Source of the DNA: Pseudomonadota bacterium
Lineage (GTDB): Bacteria > Pseudomonadota > Alphaproteobacteria > Acetobacterales > Acetobacteraceae
DNA length: 23,785 nt
Direction of reading: 5' to 3'
Assembly (NCBI GenBank): GCA_021845555.1
Contig: JAJZVS010000008.1
Span: 1-23,785, forward strand
Below are positions 1 through 6,473 of this stretch, piece after piece. The first letter of the stretch is position 1. Each line of letters starts with the position of its first letter. The translations under genes were made by a program, and so were the position numbers. The notes under the pieces were generated by a model. The model was not told the origin of the DNA. It saw only the letters and a program-made list of their open reading frames with translations, and searched no databases.

Positions 1-103
1 CGGACCTTGGCTGGTCCGCGTAGCGCCCCCTTCCTGGCGAAGCCAACTGAAGGGTTCCAAGGGCCATGCCCTTGGCAGGGGTCCATGGGGCAGCGCCCCC
101 TGG
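1..103. repeat. Intergenic hairpin repeat cluster at left edge
   Basis: Three short perfect or near-perfect inverted repeats lie in a row: CGGACC/GGTCCG at 1-18, CCAAGGGC-CAT-GCCCTTGG at 57-75, and GGGGC-AGC-GCCCC at 87-99 extended by CCA/TGG at its outer edge. None is followed by a T-run, so they do not look like ordinary intrinsic terminators. The style resembles short intergenic repeats common in GC-rich alphaproteobacteria; that comparison is from memory. The reading frame of the next gene stays open through the repeat, which argues that codons before position 138 are not real protein. Confidence 0.5.
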
Positions 104-137
104 TCTTGCCTGCGGTCCACACCCGGAACCCCCATCC

Positions 138-1295
138 GTGCTGAAGGTCGGTCGCGGGGCGGCGGCGCCGCCGTTTCTGGTGATGGATGTGATTGCGGCG
201 GCCAATGCCCGGCAGGCGGCGTTGCCGGCCGGTGCCCCGCATGTGATTCGGATGGAGGTCGGCCAGCCCGGGACCGGGGCGCCGGCCGGGGCGGTGGCGG
301 CGGCGGTGGCGGCGCTGCGGTCGGGCGATCCGTTGGGATATACCGAGGCGTTCGGCTTGCGCTCCTTGCGGGAGCGGATCGTCGCCCATTACCGGGATTG
401 GTATGGGGTGACGCTGCCGGTGGAGCGGGTGGCGGTGACCGTGGGGGCCTCGGGGGCGTTTCCGCTGGCGTTCCTGGCGGCGTTCGATCCGGGAGATCGG
501 GTGGCGTTGGCGGCGCCCTTCTATCCGCCCTACGTGAATATCCTGACCGCGCTGGGGATGCGTCCGGTGATCCTGGAGGCGGGGCCCGAGACGCGGTTCC
601 AGCCGAGTGTCGCGATGCTGGAGCGGCTCGATCCGCCGCCGGATGGGCTGATCGTGGCCAGCCCGTGCAACCCGGCGGGCACGATGCTGCATCCGGACGA
701 GCTGGCGGCGATCGCGGCCTGGTGCGACCGGACCGGGGTGCGGCTGATCAGCGACGAGATCTATCACGGGCTGCACTACGACAGCGCGCTGGCCACGGCG
801 GCGGCTTGTTCGCCGCATGCGGTGGTGGTGAACAGTTTCTCGAAATACTTCTCCATGACCGGCTGGCGGATCGGCTGGATGGTGCTGCCCGAGGATCTGG
901 TGCGCCCGGTGGAATGTCTGGCGCAGAACATGTTCATCAGCGCGCCGCATATCGCCCAGGTGACGGCGGAGGCGGCGTTCGACTGCCATGCGGAGTTGCA
1001 GGAAAACGTGGCGCGCTACCGGCGCTCGCGCGCGCATCTGCTGGCGGCACTGCCGGCGGCGGGCTTCGACCGGCTCAGTCCGGCCGAGGGCGCGTTCTAC
1101 CTTTTCGCGGATATCGCAGAGCGGTCGAACGACAGCGTGGCGTTCTGCGCGCGGATGCTGGCGGAAGCGGGGGTGGCGGCGACGCCGGGCGTGGATTTCG
1201 ATCGGGCGCGGGGGTCGCGCTTCGTGCGCTTCAGTTATTGCGGGCCGGAGCCGGACATGGTGGAAGCGGCCCGCCGGCTGGCCGGCTGGCGCTGA
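138..1295 (+). CDS. PLP-dependent aminotransferase, class I/II
   Basis: The 385-residue protein is a fold-type I aminotransferase that moves an amino group between an amino acid and a 2-oxo acid in the cytoplasm; the substrate cannot be read from sequence. Visible family features are the NPAG turn (about residues 178-181), SDEIYHG with the Asp that contacts the pyridine nitrogen (about 206), and SFSKYFSMTGWR with the PLP-binding Lys at about 236. An Arg in the C-terminal RFSYC segment probably binds the substrate carboxylate. The frame is open from ATG 66, but that stretch translates the hairpin repeat. GTG 138, just before the family-like PPFLVMDV segment, is therefore preferred, although no clear ribosome site precedes it; ATG 183 would be the next choice. 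The next gene starts 12 bases downstream, so the two are probably cotranscribed. Confidence 0.85.
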   Translation: MLKVGRGAAAPPFLVMDVIAAANARQAALPAGAPHVIRMEVGQPGTGAPAGAVAAAVAALRSGDPLGYTEAFGLRSLRERIVAHYRDWYGVTLPVERVAVTVGASGAFPLAFLAAFDPGDRVALAAPFYPPYVNILTALGMRPVILEAGPETRFQPSVAMLERLDPPPDGLIVASPCNPAGTMLHPDELAAIAAWCDRTGVRLISDEIYHGLHYDSALATAAACSPHAVVVNSFSKYFSMTGWRIGWMVLPEDLVRPVECLAQNMFISAPHIAQVTAEAAFDCHAELQENVARYRRSRAHLLAALPAAGFDRLSPAEGAFYLFADIAERSNDSVAFCARMLAEAGVAATPGVDFDRARGSRFVRFSYCGPEPDMVEAARRLAGWR

Positions 1296-1306
1296 GGGAG
1301 CCTGCG

Positions 1307-2434
1307 ATGAGCGTTTCCGTCCTGCACCCCCCTGCCGCCGATCCCGCGCGCCCCGCCGAGCTCACCGTGGTGGTGCCCTGCTACAACGAGCGCGCCAACG
1401 TCGCGCCGATGATCGCGCGCCTGTCCGCGGCGCTGGCGGGCATCGCGTGGGAGGTGGTGTTCGTCGATGACGACAGCCCGGACGGCACCACGGATGCGGT
1501 GCGGGAAGCGGCACGGCGCGATCCCCGCGTGCGCGGGTTGCGGCGGGTCGGCCGGCGGGGCCTGGCCTCGGCGGTGATCGAGGGAGCGCTCTCTTCCTCG
1601 GCCGACTATATCGCGGTGATCGACGGCGACCTGCAGCACGACGAGACGAAGCTGCCCGACATGCTGGCGGCCTTGCGCGCCGGCGGCTGCGATCTGGCGG
1701 TGGGGTCGCGCCATGTGGAGGGCGGGTCCAACGCCGGGCTGGCGAATTCCTGGCGGCGGCGCCTGTCGGATGGCGGGATCAAGCTGGCGCAATACAGCCT
1801 GCCGGTGAAGCTGACCGACCCGATGAGCGGTTTCTTCATGCTGCCGCGGCCGTTGTTCGAGCGTCTGGCGCCGCGGCTGACCGGGCAGGGGTTCAAGATC
1901 CTGCTCGATCTGCTGCTCTCGGCCCCGGCGCCGCTGCGCGTGACCGAGGTGCCGGTCCTGTTCCACGCGCGCCAGGCCGGGGAGAGCAAGCTCGACGTGC
2001 TGGTGCTGATGCAGTTCGTGGGGTTGCTGGCGGACAAGACGCTGGGCGGGGTGCTGCCGCTGCGGTTCATCTCCTTCGCGCTGGTGGGCGCGATCGGCGT
2101 GGGCGTGAACCTGGGCGCGCTGTGGCTGGGGCGCGGGGTGGGACTTGGGTTCGGGCCGGCGCAGACGCTGGCGACGATCGTCGCGATGGTGGGTAATTTC
2201 TGGCTGAACAACGCCGTGACCTACCGCGACCAGCGGCTGCGCGGGCCGGCGTTGTGGCGCGGGCTGGTGCTGTTCCTGGCGGTGTGCAGTGTCGGCGCCG
2301 CGGCCAATGTCGGCATCGCCAAGGCGCTGTTCGCCGAGCGGTTCGGCTGGACGCTTTCGGGCATGGCCGGGGCGGCGATCGGCGTGGTGTGGAACTACGC
2401 GGTGTCGGCGACGCTGGTCTGGCGTGGCCGGTAG
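1307..2434 (+). CDS. GT2 glycosyltransferase (dolichol-phosphate mannosyltransferase-like) fused to GtrA-like membrane domain
   Basis: This 375-residue protein probably transfers a sugar from a nucleotide sugar to a polyprenyl phosphate at the inner membrane. Residues about 19-225 form a GT-A domain with VVVPCYNER (21-29), VDDDSPDG (53-60), the metal-binding DGD followed by LQH (106-111), and DPMSGFF (171-177). Residues about 252-375 carry about four hydrophobic helices of the GtrA type (starting FISFALVG), often used for lipid-linked sugar flipping or anchoring. The two-domain architecture is known in DPM1-like bacterial enzymes and is not a sequencing fusion. ATG 1307 follows a GGGAG ribosome site that overlaps the end of the aminotransferase gene. 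Substrate and final glycan are unknown. Confidence 0.88.
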   Translation: MSVSVLHPPAADPARPAELTVVVPCYNERANVAPMIARLSAALAGIAWEVVFVDDDSPDGTTDAVREAARRDPRVRGLRRVGRRGLASAVIEGALSSSADYIAVIDGDLQHDETKLPDMLAALRAGGCDLAVGSRHVEGGSNAGLANSWRRRLSDGGIKLAQYSLPVKLTDPMSGFFMLPRPLFERLAPRLTGQGFKILLDLLLSAPAPLRVTEVPVLFHARQAGESKLDVLVLMQFVGLLADKTLGGVLPLRFISFALVGAIGVGVNLGALWLGRGVGLGFGPAQTLATIVAMVGNFWLNNAVTYRDQRLRGPALWRGLVLFLAVCSVGAAANVGIAKALFAERFGWTLSGMAGAAIGVVWNYAVSATLVWRGR

Positions 2435-2727
2435 CCCGGATTTCTCCCAGGATCGCGGCGCGATGGCGAAGGGATTTGTCGTGTCATACCAGCGGCCCGA
2501 ATGAGTGCCTCATCGGAAGTCGGTCGGGTCGCTGGTATCTTATTGATTTCGCGCGTGGCCGCCCCACCAACCCCACGCGCAATACCGGTCAGCCCTTCGG
2601 GCCGCCGGTATCAGGGGTTTTGCGCGACGCGCCCGATACAGGGCGTATTGGCAAGGAGCGCAAAGCCCCTGACGCGGCAAAGACCGAGCCTGTGCCCGCG
2701 CAGACTGGGAGAAATGCGGGTTAGGGT
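2435..2727. other. Gene-free spacer filled with inverted repeats
   Basis: No credible coding sequence is present. The core (2486-2673) holds four consecutive inverted repeats, listed as a separate repeat feature. The spacer separates the plus-strand glycosyltransferase gene from the end of the minus-strand amidohydrolase gene, so it is a convergent 3'-3' region. No T-run follows any stem on either strand, so standard intrinsic termination is not evident. Confidence 0.6.
2486..2673. repeat. Cluster of four nested or consecutive inverted repeats
   Basis: Stem 1 pairs 2486-2500 with 2524-2538 (15 bp, one G-T) and encloses the perfect hairpin ATGAG-TGC-CTCAT (2501-2513). Stem 2 pairs GCGCGTGG (2551-2558) with CCACGCGC (2573-2580). 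Stem 3 pairs ATACCGG (2582-2588) with CCGGTAT (2605-2611), enclosing GCCC/GGGC. Stem 4 pairs 2611-2625 with 2659-2673 (15 bp, one G-T) and encloses CGCCC/GGGCG. Stems 1 and 4 share the same design: a long outer stem with a small inner hairpin. This could be a REP-like repeat group or a structured RNA. No transposase or RAYT gene is in the window. Confidence 0.65.
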
Positions 2728-3603
2728 TTATCCCGCCAGCAGATGTTCCGCAGCCTCGGTCAGGCGGGCGATCAGCACAGTGATATCGTCGCGCACCAGG
2801 TCGAAGCGGCCCAGCGGCGCGATGCTGGCTTCATCCATATAAAGGCGGCGCGCGACCTCGATCTGCAACACATGCGTGCCCTCGCGCGGGCGGCCGTAGT
2901 GACGGGTGATGTAGCCGCCGGCATAGGGATCGTTGCGCCGCACCGTGTAGCCGAGGTCGATCAGCACGCGCTCCACGAAGCGCGTCACCGCCGGGGCGCA
3001 GGACGTGCCGTGGGCGTCGCCGAGCACGAAATCCGGCCCGGCCGGACCGCCGCCGGACGGGGCGGGCATGGAGTGGCAGTCGATCAGCAGGCAGGTGCCG
3101 AACAGCGCGCGGGTGCCGGCGAGCAGCGCCTTCAGCGTGTCGTGGAACGGCTGCCAGCAGGCGCGGACGCGCCGTTCGGCTTCGGTGAAGGCCAGCTTGT
3201 CGCGGTAGATCGTCTCGCCGGAGGCGACCACGCGGGCGATCGTGCCGAGTCCGGCGCCGACCCGGGGGCTGGTGGTGTTGACGAAGGCCGGCAGCCGCTC
3301 GGCGAACATGGAGGGATCGAGTTCCCACGCCTCCCGGTTCGCGTCGCACCAGGCGCGCGGGAAGGTGGCGGCAAGCAGGGGGGCGCCGAAGCGGGGCACC
3401 TCGGCGAACAGGTCATCGACGAAGCTGTCCTCGCTGCGGCGCAGGCTGAGCGGGTCGAGCCGGGCGGCGGCGAGGAACTCGGGCTTGTAGCAGCGGCCGG
3501 AATGGGGCGAGGCGAACACCACCGGCGCCGTCTGCCGCACCGGACGGTGCAGGCGGAGCGGCGGGGCGTCGAGCGCGGCAAAATCGGGAGCGGGCCCATC
3601 CAT
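2728..3603 (-). CDS. N-formylglutamate amidohydrolase family protein
   Basis: The 291-residue protein belongs to the FGase/HutG family, which hydrolyses N-formyl-L-glutamate to glutamate and formate at the end of one histidine-degradation route; some members act on related N-acyl amino acids. Supporting motifs are FASPHSG (about residues 30-36), LRRSED shortly after, the LIDCHSMP segment typical of the metal-site region, and a late segment with THVLQIEVAR. Length matches the family. ATG 3603 begins the conserved part; the frame stays open upstream, but a rho-independent terminator for an upstream minus-strand transcript lies at 3693-3718, so longer starts are unlikely. No other hut gene is nearby, so the substrate assignment is from family only. 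Confidence 0.85.
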   Translation of the reverse strand: MDGPAPDFAALDAPPLRLHRPVRQTAPVVFASPHSGRCYKPEFLAAARLDPLSLRRSEDSFVDDLFAEVPRFGAPLLAATFPRAWCDANREAWELDPSMFAERLPAFVNTTSPRVGAGLGTIARVVASGETIYRDKLAFTEAERRVRACWQPFHDTLKALLAGTRALFGTCLLIDCHSMPAPSGGGPAGPDFVLGDAHGTSCAPAVTRFVERVLIDLGYTVRRNDPYAGGYITRHYGRPREGTHVLQIEVARRLYMDEASIAPLGRFDLVRDDITVLIARLTEAAEHLLAG

Positions 3604-3692
3604 GCGGCCATTCAACCCGGCTCGCGGCCCGCTGTCACGTGTTTGCAAGCAGCGCGGCGCCGATTTTCGCGGCGGACAGTAAGGGTACAAAG

Positions 3693-3718
3693 AAAAACCC
3701 CCGGCACGAGACCGGGGG
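3693..3718 (-). terminator. Rho-independent terminator of the small RNA
   Basis: On the minus strand a perfect 7-bp stem, CCCCCGG/CCGGGGG with a 7-nt loop, is followed directly by TTTTT and then CTTT. It points away from lsrB and ends before the amidohydrolase start at 3603, so it separates the two. Confidence 0.85.
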
Positions 3719-3825
3719 CAAGTAAACAGGGAGGCTTCACGTCTGGGAGACGCAGGGGTCATAGACCCCCTTCCGGCCACGAGGACCGGAACACTGGCGG
3801 CAGAGCCGCCGTAACCATCAAGAGC
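3693..3825 (-). ncRNA. Candidate AbcR / alpha-r15-type trans-acting small RNA
   Basis: Read on the minus strand, this spacer is a chain of perfect hairpins: GGCGGC/GCCGCC (3796-3810), TTCCGG/CCGGAA (3771-3791), GGGGTC/GACCCC (3755-3769), CGTCT-CCC-AGACG (3740-3752) and a terminator stem (3698-3718) followed by T5. CUCCC lies in the loop region of the fourth hairpin and GCCUCCC (3729-3735) is single-stranded before the terminator. Two such anti-Shine-Dalgarno motifs are the hallmark of AbcR RNAs, which in rhizobia and Brucella repress ABC-transporter mRNAs with Hfq. In Sinorhizobium the AbcR genes lie beside lsrB and trxB, as here; that synteny is from memory. The 5' end is estimated; the first one or two hairpins may lie outside the mature RNA. 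Confidence 0.6.
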
Positions 3826-3876
3826 AAAGCTAATTTCTTCGGGACGGTTTGTGCATCGCCAAAACACGGCAGCCGC

Positions 3877-3893
3877 CATGCCCTAAATGCATG
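3877..3893. promoter_or_regulatory. LysR-type operator candidate upstream of the small RNA
   Basis: CATGC-N7-GCATG is a perfect dyad that also satisfies the T-N11-A rule for LysR-family sites (T3879 to A3891). It lies about 60-65 bases upstream of the estimated 5' end of the small RNA, the usual place for a LysR activator. The same ATGC-N7-GCAT core occurs upstream of the lsrB-like gene. No convincing -35/-10 pair was identified. Confidence 0.5.
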
Positions 3894-3990
3894 CCGTATC
3901 GGGGTGCGTCCCCGGAACCGACGTGGGGAGGGTATTGACGAACGGCAGGCCGGCGTCAGGGCACCCGACGGACCGAGCGGCCGCCGTGCT

Positions 3991-4875
3991 TCACGGCATC
4001 TCCGCCAGCCGAGCCAGCAGGAAGTCGCGGAACACAGCCACGCGCTTCGAATTCCGCAGTTCCTCCGGATAGACGAAGAACACATCGACCTTGGGTGCCT
4101 TCAGCTCGGGCAGCAGCCGCACCAGGTCCTGGTTCTCCGCCATCAGATAGTCGGGGAGCGCGCCGAGGCCGATCCCGGACCGGATGGCGGTGATCATCGC
4201 CTGGGTGCTGTTCACCTCCAGCAACGCACGGCGCGGGTTGTCCGGCCGCCGGCCGATCTCGGCCAGCCAGTTCACGTCCGACACCGGCGGATGGTAGTGG
4301 CCGAACAGGATCAGCCGGTGCGCGTCCAGCTCCTCCACCCGCTGCGGCACGCCGTGCTTCTTCAGATACTCGGGGGCGGCGCAGACCAGCCATTGGATCG
4401 TCATCAGGTGGCGCTGCACCAGGTCCGGCTGCTTCGGCGGGTGCATGCGGATCGCCACGTCCGCCTCCCGCATCGCCAGGTCGAGGTCCTGGTCGTCGAG
4501 CAGCAGCGAGATCGACACGTCCGGATAGGCGTCCAGGAACTTCGCCAGCCGTGGCGCGAGCCAGGTGGAGCCGAAGCCGACGGTCGTGGTGACTTTCAGC
4601 CGCCCGGCGGGCTTCTCCTTGCTTTCCGTCAGCAGCGCCTCGGTCATCGCAAGTTTGGCGAACACCTCGCGCACGGTGCGGTTCAGCGCCTCCCCCTGCT
4701 CGGTCAGGATCAGGCCGCGGGCGTGGCGGTGGAACAGCGGCACCGCCAGCGCTTCCTCCAGCGCGGAGATCTGCCGCGAAACGGCGGACTGGCTCAGATT
4801 CAGCGTATCGCCGGCGTGCGTGAAGCTGCCCGCCTCCGCCACCGTGTGGAACACCCGCAGCTTATCCCAATCCAT
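3991..4875 (-). CDS. lsrB: LysR-family transcriptional regulator, LsrB/VtlR type
   Basis: The 294-residue protein has an N-terminal winged helix-turn-helix (about 1-60; SFTHAGDTLNLSQSAVSRQ region at 17-35) and a periplasmic-binding-like effector domain (about 91-290). The N-terminal sequence closely follows the LsrB/VtlR group that in rhizobia and Brucella controls redox balance, envelope genes and AbcR small RNAs. Gene order supports this: trxB lies upstream on the same strand and a candidate AbcR RNA lies immediately downstream. The start at ATG 4875 has a GGGAG ribosome site 11 bases upstream; a GTG directly before it is an alternative. Only one cysteine (Cys165) is present, unlike the multi-cysteine redox model reported for Sinorhizobium LsrB. 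A long in-frame extension upstream is antisense to trxB and not coding. Confidence 0.85.
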   Translation of the reverse strand: MDWDKLRVFHTVAEAGSFTHAGDTLNLSQSAVSRQISALEEALAVPLFHRHARGLILTEQGEALNRTVREVFAKLAMTEALLTESKEKPAGRLKVTTTVGFGSTWLAPRLAKFLDAYPDVSISLLLDDQDLDLAMREADVAIRMHPPKQPDLVQRHLMTIQWLVCAAPEYLKKHGVPQRVEELDAHRLILFGHYHPPVSDVNWLAEIGRRPDNPRRALLEVNSTQAMITAIRSGIGLGALPDYLMAENQDLVRLLPELKAPKVDVFFVYPEELRNSKRVAVFRDFLLARLAEMP

Positions 4876-4935
4876 CACCTTGCCATCTCCCTGCCGCAGG
4901 GCGCGCCCGGTCTGACTGGCCGGCGCCGCGCACCC

Positions 4936-4950
4936 ATGCGCTCTCCGCAT
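4936..4950. promoter_or_regulatory. LysR-type operator candidate upstream of lsrB
   Basis: ATGCG-CTCTC-CGCAT is a perfect dyad containing T-N11-A (T4937 to A4949), 61 bases upstream of the lsrB start codon. Its core, ATGC-N7-GCAT, matches the site at 3878-3892 in both half-sites and spacing, which suggests autoregulation. Confidence 0.5.
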
Positions 4951-5102
4951 ATGGGAGTTGATGTTAGACCGGAATCCCCGAGTCGCGCGCCACGCGGGAG
5001 TTTTTTTCGCTGTTTTCGGGGGGCGGGCGGGATCGTCACGATTTCGTGCGTCGCCGCGCCATCCCGGCACGGGAGAGCGGTCGGTCCGACAGGCCGCCGG
5101 GG

Positions 5103-6044
5103 TCACAGGGCGGCGAGAAACTTCTCCGCCTCCAGCGCCGCCATGCAGCCGGTGCCGGCGGCGGTGACGGCCTGGCGGAAGACCTTGTCCTGCACGTCCC
5201 CGGCCGCGAACACGCCGGGGACCGAGGTGCGGGTGCTGCCCGGCGTAGTGAGGATGTAGCCCTCGGCATCCGTCGCCACCTGACCGGCGAACACCGCGGT
5301 GTTGGGCGCATGGCCAATGGCGATGAACACGCCATCGAGCGCGAGACGCTGCTCTGCCCCGGTCGCGGTATTGCGCAGGCGGACGCCGGTGACCGCCTCG
5401 GGCGTGCCGCCGCCGAGGATTTCCTCCACCACGCTGTTCCAGACGACCGAGACTTTCGGGTGGGCGAGCAGCCTTGCTTGCAGGATCTTCTCCGCGCGCA
5501 GCGAGTCGCGGCGGTGGATCAGGGTGACGTGGCTGGCGTGGTGGGTGAGGTAGAGCGCCTCCTCCACCGCGGTGTTGCCGCCGCCCACCACCGCGACCCG
5601 CTTGCCGCGGAAGAAGAACCCGTCGCAGGTGGCGCAGGCGGACACGCCGCGCCCGGACAGGCGCTGTTCCGACGGCAGGCCGAGCCAGCGGGCCTGCGCG
5701 CCGGTGGCGACGATCACCGCATCGGCCACGTACTCGTCCGCCGAATCGCCGCGCAGGCGGAACGGGCGGGCGGCGAGGTCGGCCGCAGTGACGATGTCGC
5801 CCATGATCCGGGTGCCGACGTGGCGGGCCTGGGCTTCCATCTGCTCCATCAGCCACGGTCCCTGGATCACCTCGGCGAAGCCCGGATAGTTCTCCACGTC
5901 GGTGGTGATCGTGAGCTGGCCGCCGGGCTGCAGGCCGCTGACCAGGATCGGTTCCAGCGCGGCGCGGGCGGCATAGATCGCGGCGGTGTAGCCGGCCGGG
6001 CCGGCGCCGACGATCAGGACGCGGGAGCGGTGGGTTTCGGGCAT
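5103..6044 (-). CDS. trxB: Thioredoxin-disulfide reductase
   Basis: This 313-residue flavoprotein transfers electrons from NADPH through FAD and a redox disulfide to thioredoxin in the cytoplasm. It shows the FAD-binding GAGPAG (13-18), the active-site CATC (137-140) followed by DGFFFRGK, the NADPH-binding GGGNTA (154-159) with HRRD (177-180), and AAGDV (280-284) for the FAD ribityl contact. Length fits low-molecular-weight bacterial TrxB. ATG 6044 leaves a normal eight-residue lead before the first beta strand; an ATG at 6101 is in frame, but the added sequence is unlike the family. It lies 227 bases upstream of lsrB on the same strand; LsrB-type regulators are linked to redox control. Confidence 0.96.
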   Translation of the reverse strand: MPETHRSRVLIVGAGPAGYTAAIYAARAALEPILVSGLQPGGQLTITTDVENYPGFAEVIQGPWLMEQMEAQARHVGTRIMGDIVTAADLAARPFRLRGDSADEYVADAVIVATGAQARWLGLPSEQRLSGRGVSACATCDGFFFRGKRVAVVGGGNTAVEEALYLTHHASHVTLIHRRDSLRAEKILQARLLAHPKVSVVWNSVVEEILGGGTPEAVTGVRLRNTATGAEQRLALDGVFIAIGHAPNTAVFAGQVATDAEGYILTTPGSTRTSVPGVFAAGDVQDKVFRQAVTAAGTGCMAALEAEKFLAAL

Positions 6045-6116
6045 GGGGATCCGTCCGGGGGTGCGGGGAGCTTCATACCGGGCCGGGCGGCGGGCGGACA
6101 AGCGAGCGGCGCGCTA

Positions 6117-6364
6117 AAGGCCAGGGTGGCCTCGACGGTGCGGGCGCAATCGGCCGGCTCGGCGACGTCGGCCTGGAGCGCCATCACATGGTCGGAAAAA
6201 GCGGTCACGAGGGGCTCGAGCTCGCCGGGTTCACGTGCCGCGTTCGCCACCATCCGGTAGCCGGCGACGGCCAGCCCCTCCGCCATCGGGCGCCCGAGAC
6301 CGCGCCCGGCGCCGGTGACGATGGCGACCCGGCCGGCGGGATCCGCGGCATCGGCCCGATCCAT
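6117..6364 (-). pseudogene. Truncated N-terminal fragment of an SDR-family dehydrogenase
   Basis: Minus-strand translation from about 6364 gives a short-chain dehydrogenase start: GRVAIVTGAGRGLGR is the Rossmann TGxxxGxG motif, followed by the second strand and LQADVAEPADC, the adenine-contact Asp region. Homology stops near 6117, right after VEATLA, where intact enzymes continue into the NNAG and YxxxK motifs. Those catalytic parts are absent, so this is a remnant of about 75 residues. The ATG at 6364 has no ribosome site and lies inside the neighbouring RecD-like scrap. Confidence 0.75.
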
Positions 6365-6460
6365 GCGAAGACGCTGATGCGCGGCTTCGGCGAGGCGGTG
6401 TTCCACATCATCGAAGGCGCGCAGGCGCTGCGGCGCGAGGTGGGCGGGATCGGCGAGGTT
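6338..6460 (+). pseudogene. Fragment of a RecD-like helicase (helix-hairpin-helix region)
   Basis: The plus-strand frame reads IRGIGPIHAKTLMRGFGEAV and continues FHIIEGAQ, then REVGGIGEV. This matches the tandem helix-hairpin-helix region of RecD2-type helicases (pattern GIGPxxAKxLVxAFGExxFDIIExxPERLxEVxGIG). No start, helicase motifs or further domains are present on either side. It abuts the SDR fragment on the left and stops just before the transporter gene, so it is a rearrangement scrap of about 40 codons. The identification rests on remembered family sequence. Confidence 0.55.
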
Positions 6461-6473
6461 GGGTTCGAGCGGA

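Noticed and set aside
3759..3840. Short minus-strand frame giving a peptide with a hydrophobic start (LALLLMVTAALPP)
   Set aside because: It overlaps the hairpins of the candidate small RNA and lacks a ribosome site; the structure explains the sequence better than a leader peptide.
4980..5011. GC-rich dyad followed by TTTTTTT on the plus strand
   Set aside because: The stem (CGCG/CGCG) is short and both flanking genes are on the minus strand, so there is no plus-strand transcript for it to end.
2743..5259. 838-codon plus-strand open frame
   Set aside because: It runs antisense to the amidohydrolase and LysR genes and across the small RNA; its translation is Arg/Gln/His-rich low-complexity, typical of shadow frames in GC-rich DNA.
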